From Sipunculus nudus (Eukaryota > Annelida > Sipuncula > Golfingiida > Sipunculidae), in contig CM049322.1 of assembly GCA_026874595.1 (NCBI GenBank), positions 43,590,840 through 43,654,839 on the forward strand: a stretch of DNA of 64,000 nt. Direction: 5' to 3'. The translations under genes and the position numbers were made by a program. The notes below the pieces were generated by a model that was not told where the DNA came from, did no database searches, and saw only the letters and a program-made list of their open reading frames with translations. Shown here in pieces: positions 11,830 through 24,439 of this stretch (position 1 is its first letter; every line of letters begins with the position of its first letter).

Positions 11830-12080
11830 CTTTTCCCAGCGCGCTGAAACAAATATCGCATTAGTGTAAATCAGGTATACCTTTTCTATGCAGGCAGAAA
11901 CGCACGCGTTTCCGCGAGCATGTGAAATGGACACCGTGCGATGCGCGATTTTTCAGTGCGCGTTTCCGCGGAAAAATCGCATGAGTGTAAATCATGTGTC
12001 CCTTTTCAATGCACGCGGAAACACGCGGGTGAGCCTTGTGGAGGTAAAGGACGCGAAAGCAGTATGCTAGAGCACGCCCC
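11830..12080. mobile_element. GC-rich foldback/MITE-like repeat
   Basis: Two direct copies of a segment beginning CGCATTAGTGTAAATCAG / CGCATGAGTGTAAATCATG lie at 11857-11892 and 11978-12013, 121 bases apart. Between them is a perfect 10-bp inverted repeat, GCGATTTTTC (11945-11954) and GAAAAATCGC (11971-11980). Several ACGCGTTTCCGCG-type palindromes also occur. The island is CpG-rich in an AT-rich setting. The alternating CGC and GTGTAAAT modules resemble subterminal repeats of non-autonomous DNA transposons. Outer termini are not clear. Confidence 0.5.
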
Positions 12081-12089
12081 AGCATAGGC

Positions 12090-14090
12090 CTATATTATGC
12101 ATGGCGACAAATCATACTTAACTTTAATGCGTAATTATATATATAATATAAACATATATATGTGCGGCGGGGGTGTTAAATATCTACCGACTGCAGTAGA
12201 TAATAATCTGCTCTTATATAGCCTATATACGACCCCCATCCGCCTGTCAATAGCACATTACCGTAATAAAAACTGTACGTCGGTAAAGTGTATAGTACCT
12301 CTCGCCCCTGGCTCACCTATAAAGTTGGCCCTTTGAGCAAAATAGAGTCGTTATACGCGTATATTTTTCTTTTATTATTTTAAGAATGTTATGGTGGGGA
12401 AAATAGGGGCATCTCCTGCGACCTTGCCTAGTTCTCAGGTTTGTTTGGTGAAATAATGTCCTGCATTCCTTTATCTCAATAATAGCAGATCATTGCGCCT
12501 GCACTCCGTGGCATCGGGTGGGATTGAGTCTCTAACTATATTACCCTCGGGCATAAGCTGGACCTGTTTTCAGGTCAAATACTGTTCAGGTTAGACCACG
12601 GTGATCAAGCTAAAACAACTGCTTCTTGTGCTTAAAACTCTGGATATAGATGCTTGAGGGCTGGTCTCAATGTATAAAAAATAGCATCTTGCTAATAATA
12701 AAACTCTATATAGAATGAAGCTTCTTGTAAATTATAGGATTGCTCAATGGATATTAGATAAATACAACCTGATCGGTTTAACTGAGAAGAAATATTGTTC
12801 GTAGTAAAACTGACCAAACCAAAATGATAGTAAGACATTCTGAACAGTTATTTATTATTATCACTGGGAGTATTAGTAGTTGATGTTACTTTACAAGTTT
12901 ATTGATTGTATGTGTCCAATTCATATATAAATAAAAATAAATAAACAAAAGTCAGTTTTCGTAGGAATTGGATTAAATTGATTTAAAATTTACTAAAAAG
13001 TAATTTGATTTTTCATTCCTGTGGTGTTTTTTTTTCGGAAATACATATTCAACTGGGAATGCTGTTTTGAGACGCTATCTAGAGCTTTTAAAAAACAGAT
13101 TGGCTGAGGAAGAATGTCAAACTACTATTTTGCTATAAAAAATAAAATATATGTTTGACATTCCGCCAGATCTTAAACAAGGTTTCATATTACAATGATT
13201 TAACAATCCAATTATATCCCGTAACGCACATACTTATTCATGAAAGAACGATATTAAACAAATAGATCTGATAATTCATAACGACGCCCTTGCCCCGAGC
13301 CATGAAGCGTTTTATTGGCCGTTTACTTTAATTGCCTCCAGGGGATATGGAAGAGCATGGCATTTCTAGGGATCAGTAATTAGGGGATTAATATATTATT
13401 ACATCTATAGTGGCCTTGTAACTTAAGACCCTTGAAGACAAGACACATTTTTTCTGTTCTTGACATATTGATCGCCATATTCTACAAAGTCTCCAGAGCA
13501 GGTTCGGTGATCAATATATATTTCCCGGGGGTCGTCTACTCTTGTTAATCTGATGGGCGTAAAAAATACTCGGCAGTTTCCTTATACTAAAATAAGGAGT
13601 TCCTGCAAAGATCTGGTCATCTGTATATCTCTTGGCCAAAATGGTTAATGTTTCAGAATAACAGCGGGGATATATAGCTAGGACATGAATATGAGTGTAT
13701 ATATAAGCCTGCACAATAAGAATAGATTCTGAAGTCGACATAATGGTTCGAGTCCAGTGCTCAGAAATGTTTTAATTGAATTGAATAGTTCTCGAACCCG
13801 AGAAAAGGATTCCTTGCTCTCTGATTTCTCTCCCTTTATTTTGTTTTCTCGTGTCTATTTATAAAATACAGAGACAGGGACAGAGAGAGAATTAGACCTT
13901 CCCAAAAATGATCTAAATTTGAACTAACAGTTACCAAACAATATTTCTTTATGTATATTCAGCATGTCACGATAGTATTACATGTAACTTCAATTTGTTT
14001 GGTCCATTTGCTAAACTTATTTGTGTGGCTGCAAGTATGTACGTCAGAATGAAGAAATTGATATGTGTTGAATCAAGGACGATTTAAGTG
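12090..14090. other. unassigned intergenic sequence
   Basis: No gene seen. It contains an AT-looped hairpin at 13112-13163 and an isolated B-box-like GGTTCGAGTCC near 13745 without an A box. Confidence 0.4.
13112..13163. repeat. 11-bp inverted repeat with AT-rich loop
   Basis: GAATGTCAAAC (13112-13122) and its exact complement GTTTGACATTC (13153-13163) flank a 30-base A/T-rich loop. A second short pairing (TGGC/GCCA) is possible outside with a bulge. It could be a cruciform or hairpin RNA, or the remnant of a small foldback element. Confidence 0.6.
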
Positions 14091-14092
14091 CG

Positions 14093-14093
<1 letters not shown>

Positions 14094-14126
<33 letters not shown>
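14094..14126. repeat. (GA)n microsatellite
   Basis: Pure GA tract. Confidence 0.95.
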
Positions 14127-14128
<2 letters not shown>

Positions 14129-14547
14129 GATCTGTTTATGTTTAACAGAGCTATACAGTTGAGAAACTATACAAAGAAATAATATATATATATTTTTTTT
14201 CGCAGCATTTCAACCAATATAAATAAAACTATGTCTGCTTGATTCTGAAGACACGTGAATTACCATGCTTCTGGGCTGTTTCTCCTGGGTGTGGACAAAT
14301 TAATCAAGACGGACGTTTACATGTCTATACACACCTTATATTCAGCTATCCAGACCCGGAGACGGCCCCCACTCAGACATGGTCAGGACGTGAATAGGAA
14401 TATATCACTTTTTGAAGCTGTAGTAATATATGTCCAGCGCGTGATCCCATGATTGACTATCATATATCAAACTGGTGGCAGACTTTACTGGTGGCAGACT
14501 TAAATTATCTGTCAGGCTAGAGTATTAGATCAATATTTTGATCTTAC

Positions 14548-14549
<2 letters not shown>

Positions 14550-14618
<69 letters not shown>
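14550..14618. repeat. (TA)n microsatellite
   Basis: Pure TA tract, about 60 bases upstream of the first copy of the GGTGGCGCCACC repeat family. Confidence 0.95.
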
Positions 14619-14619
<1 letters not shown>

Positions 14620-14679
14620 CATTTACTAAAATATAATGCACAAGTCTGTACCTGTTCCTTCTGTTATTCCATTTTCGTA

Positions 14680-15380
14680 ACTAGAATACGGGTAGTCGAC
14701 AAGCGACTACGTGTATCCGCCAAAATCAAAATAGGACGGGCGAAGTGAGGCATGGATTGAGTGGCAAGGGGAAATAGAGTTAGATGTGTTACATATTAGC
14801 ATGGATGTCTGCCATTTAAACATGATTGTAGGTGGCGCCACCTATTATTTGAACGAGAAACTATCAAAGGTGTATACACATGCCAAATTTCAGGTGGAAA
14901 AGTCAAACCACTGCCGAGATATGAGTGATTTTATCCCACAGCAGACAAACAGATGGACTCTGAAAAAAATGGTTGCAGGTAGCGCCACCAGTTTCTCGTA
15001 TGATAAAGAGCTATGTGAGATCCAAACACATGTATCACTTCAGGTAGGTGTGTCAAACCAGTCCGGATATATTAGCATGGATATCTGAGGCATGAACGTG
15101 AATGTAGGTGGCGCCACCTGTCATAAAATCAGGAAAGCTATCCAGGAAGTATATGCATGCCACATTTCAGGCAAATAAGTCAAACCACTGCCGAGATAGG
15201 AGTGCTTTTTACCCAAGGCAGACGAACAGATGGACGCTGTGCAAAAATGGCTGCAGGTGGCGCCACCATTTTTGTGTATGTTATAAAGCTATTGATTGGT
15301 CAAACGAGTCCAAAGATATGTGGGTTAATATGTCAAAACGGCGGCGGCGGAACCCGGTCAAAAACTGTTTTGGCGGATAC
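14680..15380 (+). mobile_element. GGTGGCGCCACC-punctuated repeat, copy A (most complete)
   Basis: A head contains the hairpin GTAGTCG-ACAAG-CGACTAC (14692-14710), followed by GTATCCGCCAAAA (14713-14725). Its exact inverted copy TTTTGGCGGATAC lies at 15368-15380, so a 668-bp unit is bounded by 13-bp terminal inverted repeats. Inside, the palindrome GGTGGCGCCACC or a one-base variant recurs at 14831, 14978, 15107 and 15256, spaced 147, 129 and 149 bases. The monomers between them are related to each other: each has an AGCTATCCA-like, a CAAATTTCAGG-like and a GTCAAACCAC-like module. They alternate as a dimer. Open frames here are incidental. It is probably a non-autonomous DNA element or a satellite captured between TIRs. 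Confidence 0.75.
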
Positions 15381-15469
15381 AATTACTATATTGCACATTT
15401 TTCGTATAATTGTACAAATGAACCTCGTGTGTCTAAATTACTGACATTTCCATTTATATGACAGTAGAT

Positions 15470-17500
15470 CATTGTATTTATATAGTATTTATTTGTTTTA
15501 CTCGTTAAATATAGAAAGGAAAGAATAATACCAAATGTTCCAAAATTCCAAAATTATAGCCTGTGATATCCCTGCTTTCATTGATCACATGATGCATGCT
15601 TGGTCCTGTTCCTGTGGCCTATTTGTGAAACTCAGCAAACCTTACTAAAGCAAGCAGTTATTAAGCGATATTAAATTATACTTATAACAAGTGCGTAAGG
15701 ATTGTAAGGGTAATCTTGTATGAAAAATGGCAGCCTCCGTAAGCGGTTTCAAGAAATAGAAAGAATAAAACCTGTAAGGGATCGATAAGGGCTCGGGATT
15801 GCGACACGAAATCACTCTGGGTTGCAAGGGGACGTGTGTCGTCAAGTTTAAAGAAGAACAACCCTTTCTAGGACCATGCCTATAAGTTAAAATTATTGAA
15901 GGATATCGATGTTTTTGAAGGGATGGGGACAGAGAAATTGGGCTAAAAGATCATTTTTTATAATTCTAGAATTGAAGTTTTAGAGCAAACATGGTCATAA
16001 GAAAGGGAAAAAATCAAATGTGTTTGTTGGTTTTGCTCTCTTGTGGATATAATAAGTCCACCAACAAAACATCTTGATCAAGATAATGATACAGAAATAA
16101 ACTGGGCAACCCCTGTAATTGTTCCCTAAGTAAGGAAGGCTAAATAACAATAGATGTGTAGCTCTATTTGTATGGTGTTTAAAATGTCACAGTCATTTAC
16201 AAAACATAACGGGAATCCTAAGGTACTCATAACAGAGCTTTCTGTGGTTTTATTATATTTAGGTTTATAATAATATATTTTAAAAAGTTTCCAGAAATAT
16301 ACAGTTTAAGTTACTTTTCAATTTGCTCAGTAAGGACACACAGGGAATATGTTCGACAGTATCAGAATGCTGGACATGTGCGGTACACTTTTAGTTTTGA
16401 ACATTTATCATATGAGAAAAACGTGAAATGTAAACATAAAATCGAGTCTCTTTCCACATATTTATATAAATGATAAGGGCGTTCAGCTGTGCTAAATTAT
16501 TAAGTCTTTTATTACAATAAAGGAAACCCTCATGTAGATATATGTTCTAAGTTCGTGTTGCCAATAAGATGATGCCGGCCGTAACAGAGCATAATCAGAT
16601 ACGTATTATGTAGCATTAAACACGGTTTAAGGCAGTGTTTATGACACCAAGTAAAGGTTTATGTTCTGGATTATTACTTAAATGTTATTTCTGCTGATTT
16701 TTTTTCCGTGTAACAAGCCATAGTTCCTCGTTACCACATCACGTATGAATCGATTAATAAAACAAAACCGCCTTTGTGAGTACCCTCGTCCACGTAGACA
16801 GGCATGATTTATAATACAATTACCCACGCTGCGTTTAAAGATAACGTTGTTCGGCCATTAACGATGCGACTTATTTCATGGACGTGATGATTAGAGATAC
16901 TTTACACACATATTCTACGCCACATTTGATGCTTCATCAAAAGAAAAGTAAACGCTTCATTAGATATACAAGCAAATGTGATAGCAAAATTTCAGGCAAT
17001 GGGCAAGGGCATTTCTCCATAACACTTTTGATGTTGTTTGTAATAAGTGGAACGTTTTGATGCTCCGGTAATATTTGGTTTTTTTTTTTCAACGGGTGGG
17101 TGCCCAATTTAGTCTTAGACCGGTCTACACTAGAAAATATTTATTAATTAACCATTTAATTATCGCTACCTTAATTGCATTGGTTGAAAATTTGGGAAAA
17201 ACTTAAATACTGAAATTGTTACCTTAATTTTTGGCTTCTATGTCAGCATTTCAAGTTGAGTTGGTGCAGTTTTCTTTTGCACAGCTAATATCAAAATTTT
17301 GTATTAAAACTAAATTCATCTACTAGGTTTCAAACCAGTGAGTTTATTGATCGATGACTTAGAACAGACAAACTACCAACCGCCATGAACTTTTTTTTTG
17401 TTTTTGATAAATTACAAATATGACCAAACACAATAATGCTTTACGGCGAAAGATCATTATAATCATTCTGTGCCTTTATAGTTATCTTTAAAAAAATAAA
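15470..17500. other. unassigned intergenic sequence
   Basis: AT-rich, no exon or element ends recognised. Confidence 0.4.
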
Positions 17501-17509
17501 GATTTTTTT

Positions 17510-17800
17510 TTCCGGGGGGGGGGGGGGAGGGGGGTAGAGGAAACCGCCTCCATTCCAGTTTCGGACTACGTGACAGGTCTTGCACGCTATAATTCTGGCA
17601 TCATCCATACTCGGTGTATCATTCTTAAGGTACCTACCTTGGTGTGTGCCATTCCCATTGCTGGGTCATTTTGACCGAGGAGCCCCCGAAAGGCGCACTT
17701 ATTTGTGAGTGAAGCACGACTGTTGGGCATAGTGTCCCCAAAGAGCTTGCAGAGCGCTCACCCTCGGAAGGGGACGACCGTGACGAATACACTGAATTGG
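17510..17800. other. G-tract and GC-richer unassigned block
   Basis: A run of about 14 G is followed by a GC-richer block with an inverted pair GGTCA-TTT-TGACC near 17676. I compared it mentally with U1, U2, U5, 5S and SRP RNA and found no convincing match. No clear reading frame. Confidence 0.3.
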
Positions 17801-20610
17801 GTTATAGCTATTCTCAATTTTATCTGTTATAAATAAATTAGAAACTAGCATTTTCTGTCATCATAGATGATATTATCTCCGCAGACTTTAATTTCACTCA
17901 CATTTTATCAGGCCAAAATTGGTTTACTATAAATCTGTCGATATAATAATCAGGTGTTTGTTATGTGTCCCCACCAGTTTTCCTTTCATATCATTCTTCA
18001 GAGAATGAATCGACGATTTCTTGAAAAAATCGTTTTACCTATTACTTTATTTATTGAATAATCTAAAGTCGGTATAATAATTTATTTAATAATCTTAAAA
18101 AAAGTCTCAACAATATAAAACTATTGAATTATCTTAAGTCTGAAAAGATCATTTATTGAATAATATCAAGTCAGGTGTTTGGATAATAATAATTATTGGA
18201 ATAATCATAAAAACAATAGAATAGATCAATACCAACCATTTTTACCATAATCCCTCCACGTTTGTTTTTAGACATCTCATATGAGTATACGATATCTAAA
18301 CCAACTGAAAATGAACCAATTTGACCACAAGGCCAATGTTTTTTCCTTTCATATTCAATGATTTTAATACACATGTAATTAAATAAAAAAAATGCGGTCG
18401 GGAAGCCCGCGACAGAGAGGTCGTTATAATACTATCCTGTCTCCGGCGAATAGTAAAAGGATTTCAATCCAATTACATGATTTCAGTCAATACGTTGTCG
18501 GGAATCTTTTATAGTCTTTTAATCTGTTTATAACCTTCATATTTCACTGGTTTCCATTCATGTTTCGAATCCTGTTTTCGACACCCTCTCAGTAAAGCCA
18601 TCCAAGGCTGAATTGATGACTAGGTATTTTAGGTGAAAGAGAAGCGATTAGTTTGAAGCGATGCATTTCAAATTCCGTTTCCGCAACGTGCGAACAACAG
18701 GTAGAACAGTCTGAGCAGAAGCTAGATTTAACACTTTAAACAGTGTCCGATGCCATAATAGAATTGTGGCCAGTGTATTTACATAGAAATATAATGTTAT
18801 GCCTTGTCAGAAACTTGTTATGTTAAAGGGTAATGAATGCCACATGCTAAATACGGTACTGGGGAAAACGTACTTATCAAAATCATCTGTATTATGCCAT
18901 AGAATCTGAAACAGTGTCTTGAATTGAATTATCGGATATTCATGTATGGCAGGGTCGTGCTCGGGGAGGGGGGGGGGGGGTGCTCTTTTTTTCGTATAGC
19001 TTATAACATAGAAAATAGGGGGTGGGGGAAATACACTCAGTGCCCTCAGTACTCAAAGCGAACGCCAAATGTTGCGTCAAGTTTGTTGCATATGCTTCTG
19101 CACACAAGGGTTTGGGTATCAAGTTCTATTTACAAAGGCGCCATTACAGGGGGATTAGAAAATATATATCCTCCACCCCCACTTTTTGGCCGGGGGGGGG
19201 GGGGATGGTCAATGTAATCATCCCCCACTGTTCAGAGAATAATATTTATAATATTTATGAAAATTTATATATTGATAAATAGAGCTATAGACTTTGGATC
19301 AATTTAAGAGTTACCTATGAAATAATATTATTTCTAAACCTGGTTAAGAATTAACTTATACTGGAAACATAACCTTATACTTAATTGTAATATATTTGAA
19401 ATGTGATGAAGTATAAATGGGCGAGATGTGTCACACAGACGCTATAAAGGTATATATATATATGTGTGTGGGTGTGTGATTCCCCCACCCTGGAAGATAA
19501 AATGACGTCACGATTTTATTCTAGCAATGTCTGTCACTACTGTTGAAACGGACTGAAAGTTCAAAAACTTCATCTCAACTGAGAAAATATATATATTGAG
19601 TAAAAAAATTATAAAAAAGAGGTGATACTTAATACGCTTTCTGAAAGATTTATTGTAACTATCATTAATTGCTTAATCAACAAATATGTATATAAAATTA
19701 AATATATTGTAATATTATTGGATAATCCCTGCAACTAGCAAATAGAATGCAGTTTATATGAATTGAAAAAGTCAATGATAAACTAGACATATGCATTTAC
19801 ATGCCCCTATATTCTCTTGTCAATTCTATGTCATCCGATCGGCTGTTGTGCGTTATCAGTCGGTTTTACTGAACTGGCTTAAAATTGTGCTGTTAACATT
19901 TTAATTCATTAATTGGACACACTATTAACAAGACACTTAGAGTGGACAGACTTTTGTTAATGAGAACATGGGCATGAACCTAAGAGTAAAGCTTACGTAT
20001 GACAAGTTTACTGGGTATGCGTACATTCCCGTTTATGTTTGTTTTTGTTTGCAACATAACTCACACGATCTGAAACAGAACCCATGACATATACAGGGCA
20101 CCTCGGGAATGGGAGAATGAAGATTAGATTTTGGTGAAGGTCCGGCTCATGATATGAATCCAGGAAGAATTCCAAAGGATATCCACTATTGTGAAGTCAC
20201 ATATGCAGGAATGAACCTGGAAATCTGGACCAATCACGGAGCAGCATCGTGCACCTGTTCAGGGCACGGCCGAGTGCACAGGACATACTGAATACTTTTC
20301 GGTAATATTAAAGACAAACGAAAACAATAAAAAAATAAAAATAACGGCAGTTTTTTTAAGCAGTATAGCACGGCGGGCGACAAAAGACTATGAGATGAGA
20401 AAATACATCTGTCCTGAAAAAGGAAGCACCTATATTAATTCTTCTACTAGAAGCCACAAATTAAGAACCAAATATATATTCGTAAAAAAAAATATAAACT
20501 ATAGGTGGCGCCGCCAGCTTGGTGCAGAAGTTACAGATCATAATCGAAACAAACACATCATATTTCATCATGATATATCAGGCGCCGTCCTTTCCGAATT
20601 TCACTTAATC
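17800..20610. other. unassigned intergenic sequence with G-homopolymers
   Basis: AT-rich. G runs at about 18967-18980 and 19192-19204 sit near GGTGG/CCACC-rich sequence and resemble the G/C-tract interiors of the GGCGGATCCAG-type MITEs, but termini are not resolvable. A GGTGGCGCCGCC variant of the palindrome occurs at 20503. Confidence 0.35.
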
Positions 20611-20612
20611 TA

Positions 20613-20613
<1 letters not shown>

Positions 20614-20698
<85 letters not shown>
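20614..20698. repeat. compound (CA)n(TA)n microsatellite
   Basis: About 20 CA units pass directly into about 23 TA units. The hAT-like MITE begins 14 bases later. Confidence 0.95.
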
Positions 20699-20701
<3 letters not shown>

Positions 20702-20711
20702 TGCATTAAAT

Positions 20712-21659
20712 CAGTGGCGGATCCAGAGGGGGCGCCTTCGGCGCGCGGCCCCCCATTGAGCTGCAAAATCTCTCAATTTATCTAATTTCCGATTTTCGTG
20801 ATTAATTTTCGTTTTTCATATTTCTTATTATTAATAAGCAATAAGACTTTATTTAAATTATCTGCAGTTACAATTACCTTCAAATTTATAAGTGGAGTAT
20901 AAGGATATTTATGAACAGCTTCAGAACAACTGCAGATCGATCGGGCACCGGGCCCTGGTAGGGGTCGACCGTGAACAATCTTACGGCTCCTATGGTGATA
21001 CCGGTACTCAAACTCGCGATCTGTGCTGAGCTCTTACGAGTCCTGTGTGCTATCAAGACCACGGAACCCGGTTAAATGCAAAGTTTAACATAATAATTCA
21101 GATTATCAGTTATTTCACCACGAGCATTTCATTTAAAAGATAATATTTTGATAGTTACAAACGTGATTGCGCTTTAAAAACGATTGAAATTTTATATCCT
21201 AATTTTGAAGAAATATTAATATTAAATATTAAACCTCTCTACAGTTTGACAACGTAAAGCAAAGACATTAGGGAACAGGAAATCCTCATGTTTTTTGTGA
21301 AAATTGCCTCAAAATGTCCTCTTTACATTGTATATTCAAAAATTTCCCAATATGTGAGGGGGAACCCCCTCCCATACCCTCCAATGTACCTGTAACTTAC
21401 CTTAATTAAACTATGGTTCATAATTGAAAATAAATTATATATATTCTCCTACACTAAAATATATAAAGTATAGTAAAAATTATAATAATAATAATAATAA
21501 TATACATATACCGTATATATACTCGTATATATAACCGTTTTCATATTACTCATACATCATATTAGCACCCCACCCCCCCCCCCCCCCCCACCCCCGATTT
21601 CGAATTTCTTGATCCGCATGATGGCCCCCTACCCTCTCTAAATCCTGGCTACGCCCCTG
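20712..21659. mobile_element. hAT-like non-autonomous transposon (MITE)
   Basis: The left end CAGTGGCGGATCCAG (20712-20726) pairs imperfectly with the right end CTGGCTACGCCCCTG (21645-21659; complement CAGGGGCGTAGCCAG). CAGNGGCG termini are characteristic of hAT-type elements. G/C homopolymers lie just inside both ends. No transposase frame is present. An 8-bp target duplication is not clear. A tRNA-like segment inside (about 20990-21075, minus) may be a nested SINE. Related ends appear near 56604, 60714 and 61475-61689. Confidence 0.65.
20990..21075 (-). mobile_element. possible nested tRNA-derived SINE head
   Basis: The minus strand gives CGTGGTCTTGATAGCACACA (A-box-like) and then, after about 40 bases, CGCGAGTTTGAGTACC (B-box-like). 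Spacing suits a tRNA-like promoter, but both boxes are degenerate. Confidence 0.35.
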
Positions 21660-22870
21660 TATATTTTGTGGAATATGACCACAATATAATTTTAGAAATT
21701 TCTCTGTGAATATAGCTCAGGGTCACATTATGTTGCTGTTATACACCTCCCCTGAACAAATGAATTACCTATATTTAGACCTCTTTGAGAAAAGATAAAG
21801 TTACAGGATGGATGGATGGATACATGGAGGAACAGCAGTGGTGATAACATTAGTCTACCAGTAAATATAGGCTAAACATGCATGTTTCAAACGTAATTTG
21901 ATAAAGACGGCAGAAACAAAACAGCGCACTGATTTTCCCATTATGTTACAAAATAGGACTAGAATTATGAATAAACTGTACTTTAGACAACTGTTAAGTA
22001 TTGATATAAAATGTTAGTTGTTTAATCCTGAACTTTTCAAGTCAGACAATATTTATTTCGGCGCGAGAGGAAAGTCAAAATACTATACCACATCAAAATA
22101 AAGCATTGTAAGCTACTTTTTTAATTAATAAACTGATACGTGTTTAAATTTATGACATGTTTTAATGGATCGATACTTGCCTTTTCAGTTCAATATTTTG
22201 TTGCTTACATATAGCGGCTGTTCGGTGGTTCGAATCAGGTCAGACTGATAAACTGTCTTTCCTTTATATTATTGTTGTAAAAGGTATATTGCATACATAC
22301 TGCCACATTTTGACAGCTTCAGCACATTGGCCTGGGAGACCATACTGATGTGGAGAATGTGGCGCCTCATGTGACTCATTTGAGAACTATGAGCCTAGTT
22401 CTCCACCAGTCGGGAAGATGGCAGCATCTCCCTGAGCAAGGTGTGGAAAGGGCACACTTCTCACACCATCTAGTATCTCCCTGTTGAAAAAAACATCTTT
22501 GCATGATTTTAATATATTATCAATGAAAGTGGTTTTAATATATTATCAAGATTTTAATATATTATCAAAAAAGTGATTTTAATATATGATCAAGATTTAA
22601 TATTATTATCAAAAAAAGAAAGCCGCATATTAATGGGCTTCCTATTATTCTGAGGTAGATACCCTTCAGCCCGGCCCTGTCACTTTAAAGATGTTGGTAC
22701 TGTACTATACTGTTGCCCTCAACGTCGAGATTTCGAGTAAAACAAGGCCAGGTGTGTGAAGGAAGGTTTGTTACACGTCGGTTTTATGCATTCATGACTT
22801 TTTATCTACTGAAACACAAAAAGCTATACGCGAATTAGTGCACTTTTAGGGGTCAGGTTTAAGAGCAGCC
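21660..22870. other. unassigned intergenic sequence
   Basis: No gene recognised. At 22500-22615 the phrase GATTTTAATATATTATCAA recurs four or five times, a small decayed tandem array. Confidence 0.4.
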
Positions 22871-22879
22871 AACCCGATT

Positions 22880-23640
22880 TCAGCAGCTTACTTACAGTTA
22901 TTGGTTGATTCGGTAGAATCAGCGGAGGATGTTGCTATGGAAGGTGTTTTATGTCGCAACAGAACATTGGAGACCCAACTGGCCGAATCGAGTAGACCAG
23001 TTTGGGTCTCCCTTCGAGGCTTACCGTTAGATGTTCCACACGGAGAAGTCACTGAACAACTGAAACAATCTGGCAAAGTCCTGAAAAATTGCAGAAATAA
23101 TTGAAAAATTGCAGAAATAAACTTTAACAGGGCACTGAACTTCCAATGCTGGACAGGGAAGCTCTAATGTTTACCTAATGGGCTTTGCTGGATAGAATGC
23201 AGTTTTTTCAGGACAATAGACGCTATGTCGCAAACATCCGACATAAAGGAAAAGCGCAGATCTGTTAGACCTGTAAGGAAAAAGCAGATGTGCAATGCAA
23301 TTATTCTAATCGTACACATGAAACCCATTCCATGATGCTCGCGACAACAGACGCCGAAAAGGAAACGTCCCCCGATACCGACAATTACAACGAGAGAAAC
23401 ATACCTCTGTTACTGGCACTGAACAACCATCAGAGGGCGCTGTCAGTATACTTACCAATGATGAAGCTTCCGATGAGCATCCGTTTCCAACGCTCACAAT
23501 CGTCGAAGCTGAAATACACGAAACGGAAACAGACACATCCACGAGATCGAAACGAAATTTATCGTCGACTCCGAAATCCCGCTGATGTCGATGAAGAAAC
23601 CGCAGTGGACGTCTGTTTTTGATCCATCCGCTGCATCCTC
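22880..23640 (+). pseudogene. gag-like ORF of a retroelement, copy 1 (broken)
   Basis: The frame from 22901 encodes an acidic N-terminal piece, then VWVSLRGLPLDVPHGEV, which has the look of an RRM-like beta-alpha unit used in gag-like proteins of animal retroelements. After stops and a frame change, the frame through 23221-23330 gives a GKAQIC-stop-TCKEKADVQC cysteine cluster of zinc-knuckle type. This is followed by a Thr/Glu/Asp-rich tail to about 23622. The coding potential is broken by frameshifts and in-frame stops, so it is a relic. Homologous sequence recurs at 62165-62450 and 63811-64000. RNase H and integrase relics follow on the same strand, so this is probably the 5' part of one element. 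Confidence 0.6.
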
Positions 23641-23921
23641 AGAAACAACACTTCTGAATACCTGTAAAGAGGAAACATAACCTTAACATTTCATTTGCAC
23701 TGGGAGACGACTCGAAACCGAAACCAGGACTATCGATATGGCACATGGTTCAGTGGTATTTATTTATATGGTTGTTGTTTATTGGACTTATAATTGCAGT
23801 GATTTAAACTATCTCTGTCTCAACTTTAAATGTTGGAGGACTTGGTGATCAGGGAGAGAAAGACTTTGTGTTACATTTTATTAAATAACATAACTTATAG
23901 ATTTTTGGTACACTAGACATA

Positions 23922-24426
23922 GTGCTACAGTGTGATGCAAGCGAACACGGACTAGGTGCGTGCTTAATGCAACAAGACCTACCAATCGCTTATGCATCAA
24001 GATTATTTACGGTATCGGAACACAATTTCGCTCAAATAGAGAAAGATCTCCTTGTGCTAGTTTACGGAATGGGGGAAAGTCGAGACATATGAATATGGTC
24101 TTGTACAAACACACAATCAGCCGTTGGAGTCAATCTCTCGTAAATCAGTCTTTCGTGTACCACGCAGACTGTAGCACATGATGCATAGGTTGCAGAATTT
24201 CAACTGTGAGGTCATGTACAAAACAGGAAGTACTATGTACACATACATACACAGTCATGCGTACTTACCGATTACCAATCATGAAACAAATCTGCCAGAA
24301 ACAGAAATAGAGACAGAACAAGTTAATATGTTTTCTTGGCTACCAGTGTCACAGGAGAGATTAACAGAAATTCGCGTAGCACTGGAATTTGATAAAACTG
24401 TGAAGTCGCTAGCAGCAGTCATTTAA
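23922..24426 (+). pseudogene. Ty3/Gypsy-like RNase H relic
   Basis: From 23922 the frame has the RNase H signature with the catalytic Asp in LQCDASEHGLGACL, then a PIAYASR motif and the EKDLL helix (first about 51 residues). A frameshift near 24075 is needed to continue into the remaining RNase H/connection region, which carries one in-frame stop (about 24172) and reaches RLQNFNCEVMYKTG. It continues through an acidic linker to a stop at 24426. The reverse-transcriptase palm upstream is missing between the gag-like part and this segment. Order and motifs match Gypsy-type pol. Non-functional. Confidence 0.8.
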
Positions 24427-24439
24427 AGAGGACGGCCAG

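Noticed and set aside
13740-13760. tRNA/SINE from an isolated B-box match (GGTTCGAGTCC)
   Set aside because: No A box at suitable distance upstream.
14786-15461. Overlapping 95-117-residue frames, and similar ones at 29219-29581 and 53698-54108
   Set aside because: They lie inside copies of the GGTGGCGCCACC repeat, occur in different frames in each copy, and encode nothing recognisable.
17510-17800. Small nuclear RNA or 5S-like gene in the GC-richer block
   Set aside because: No match to the conserved regions of U1, U2, U5, 5S or SRP RNA that I could recall; no Sm site or box motif.
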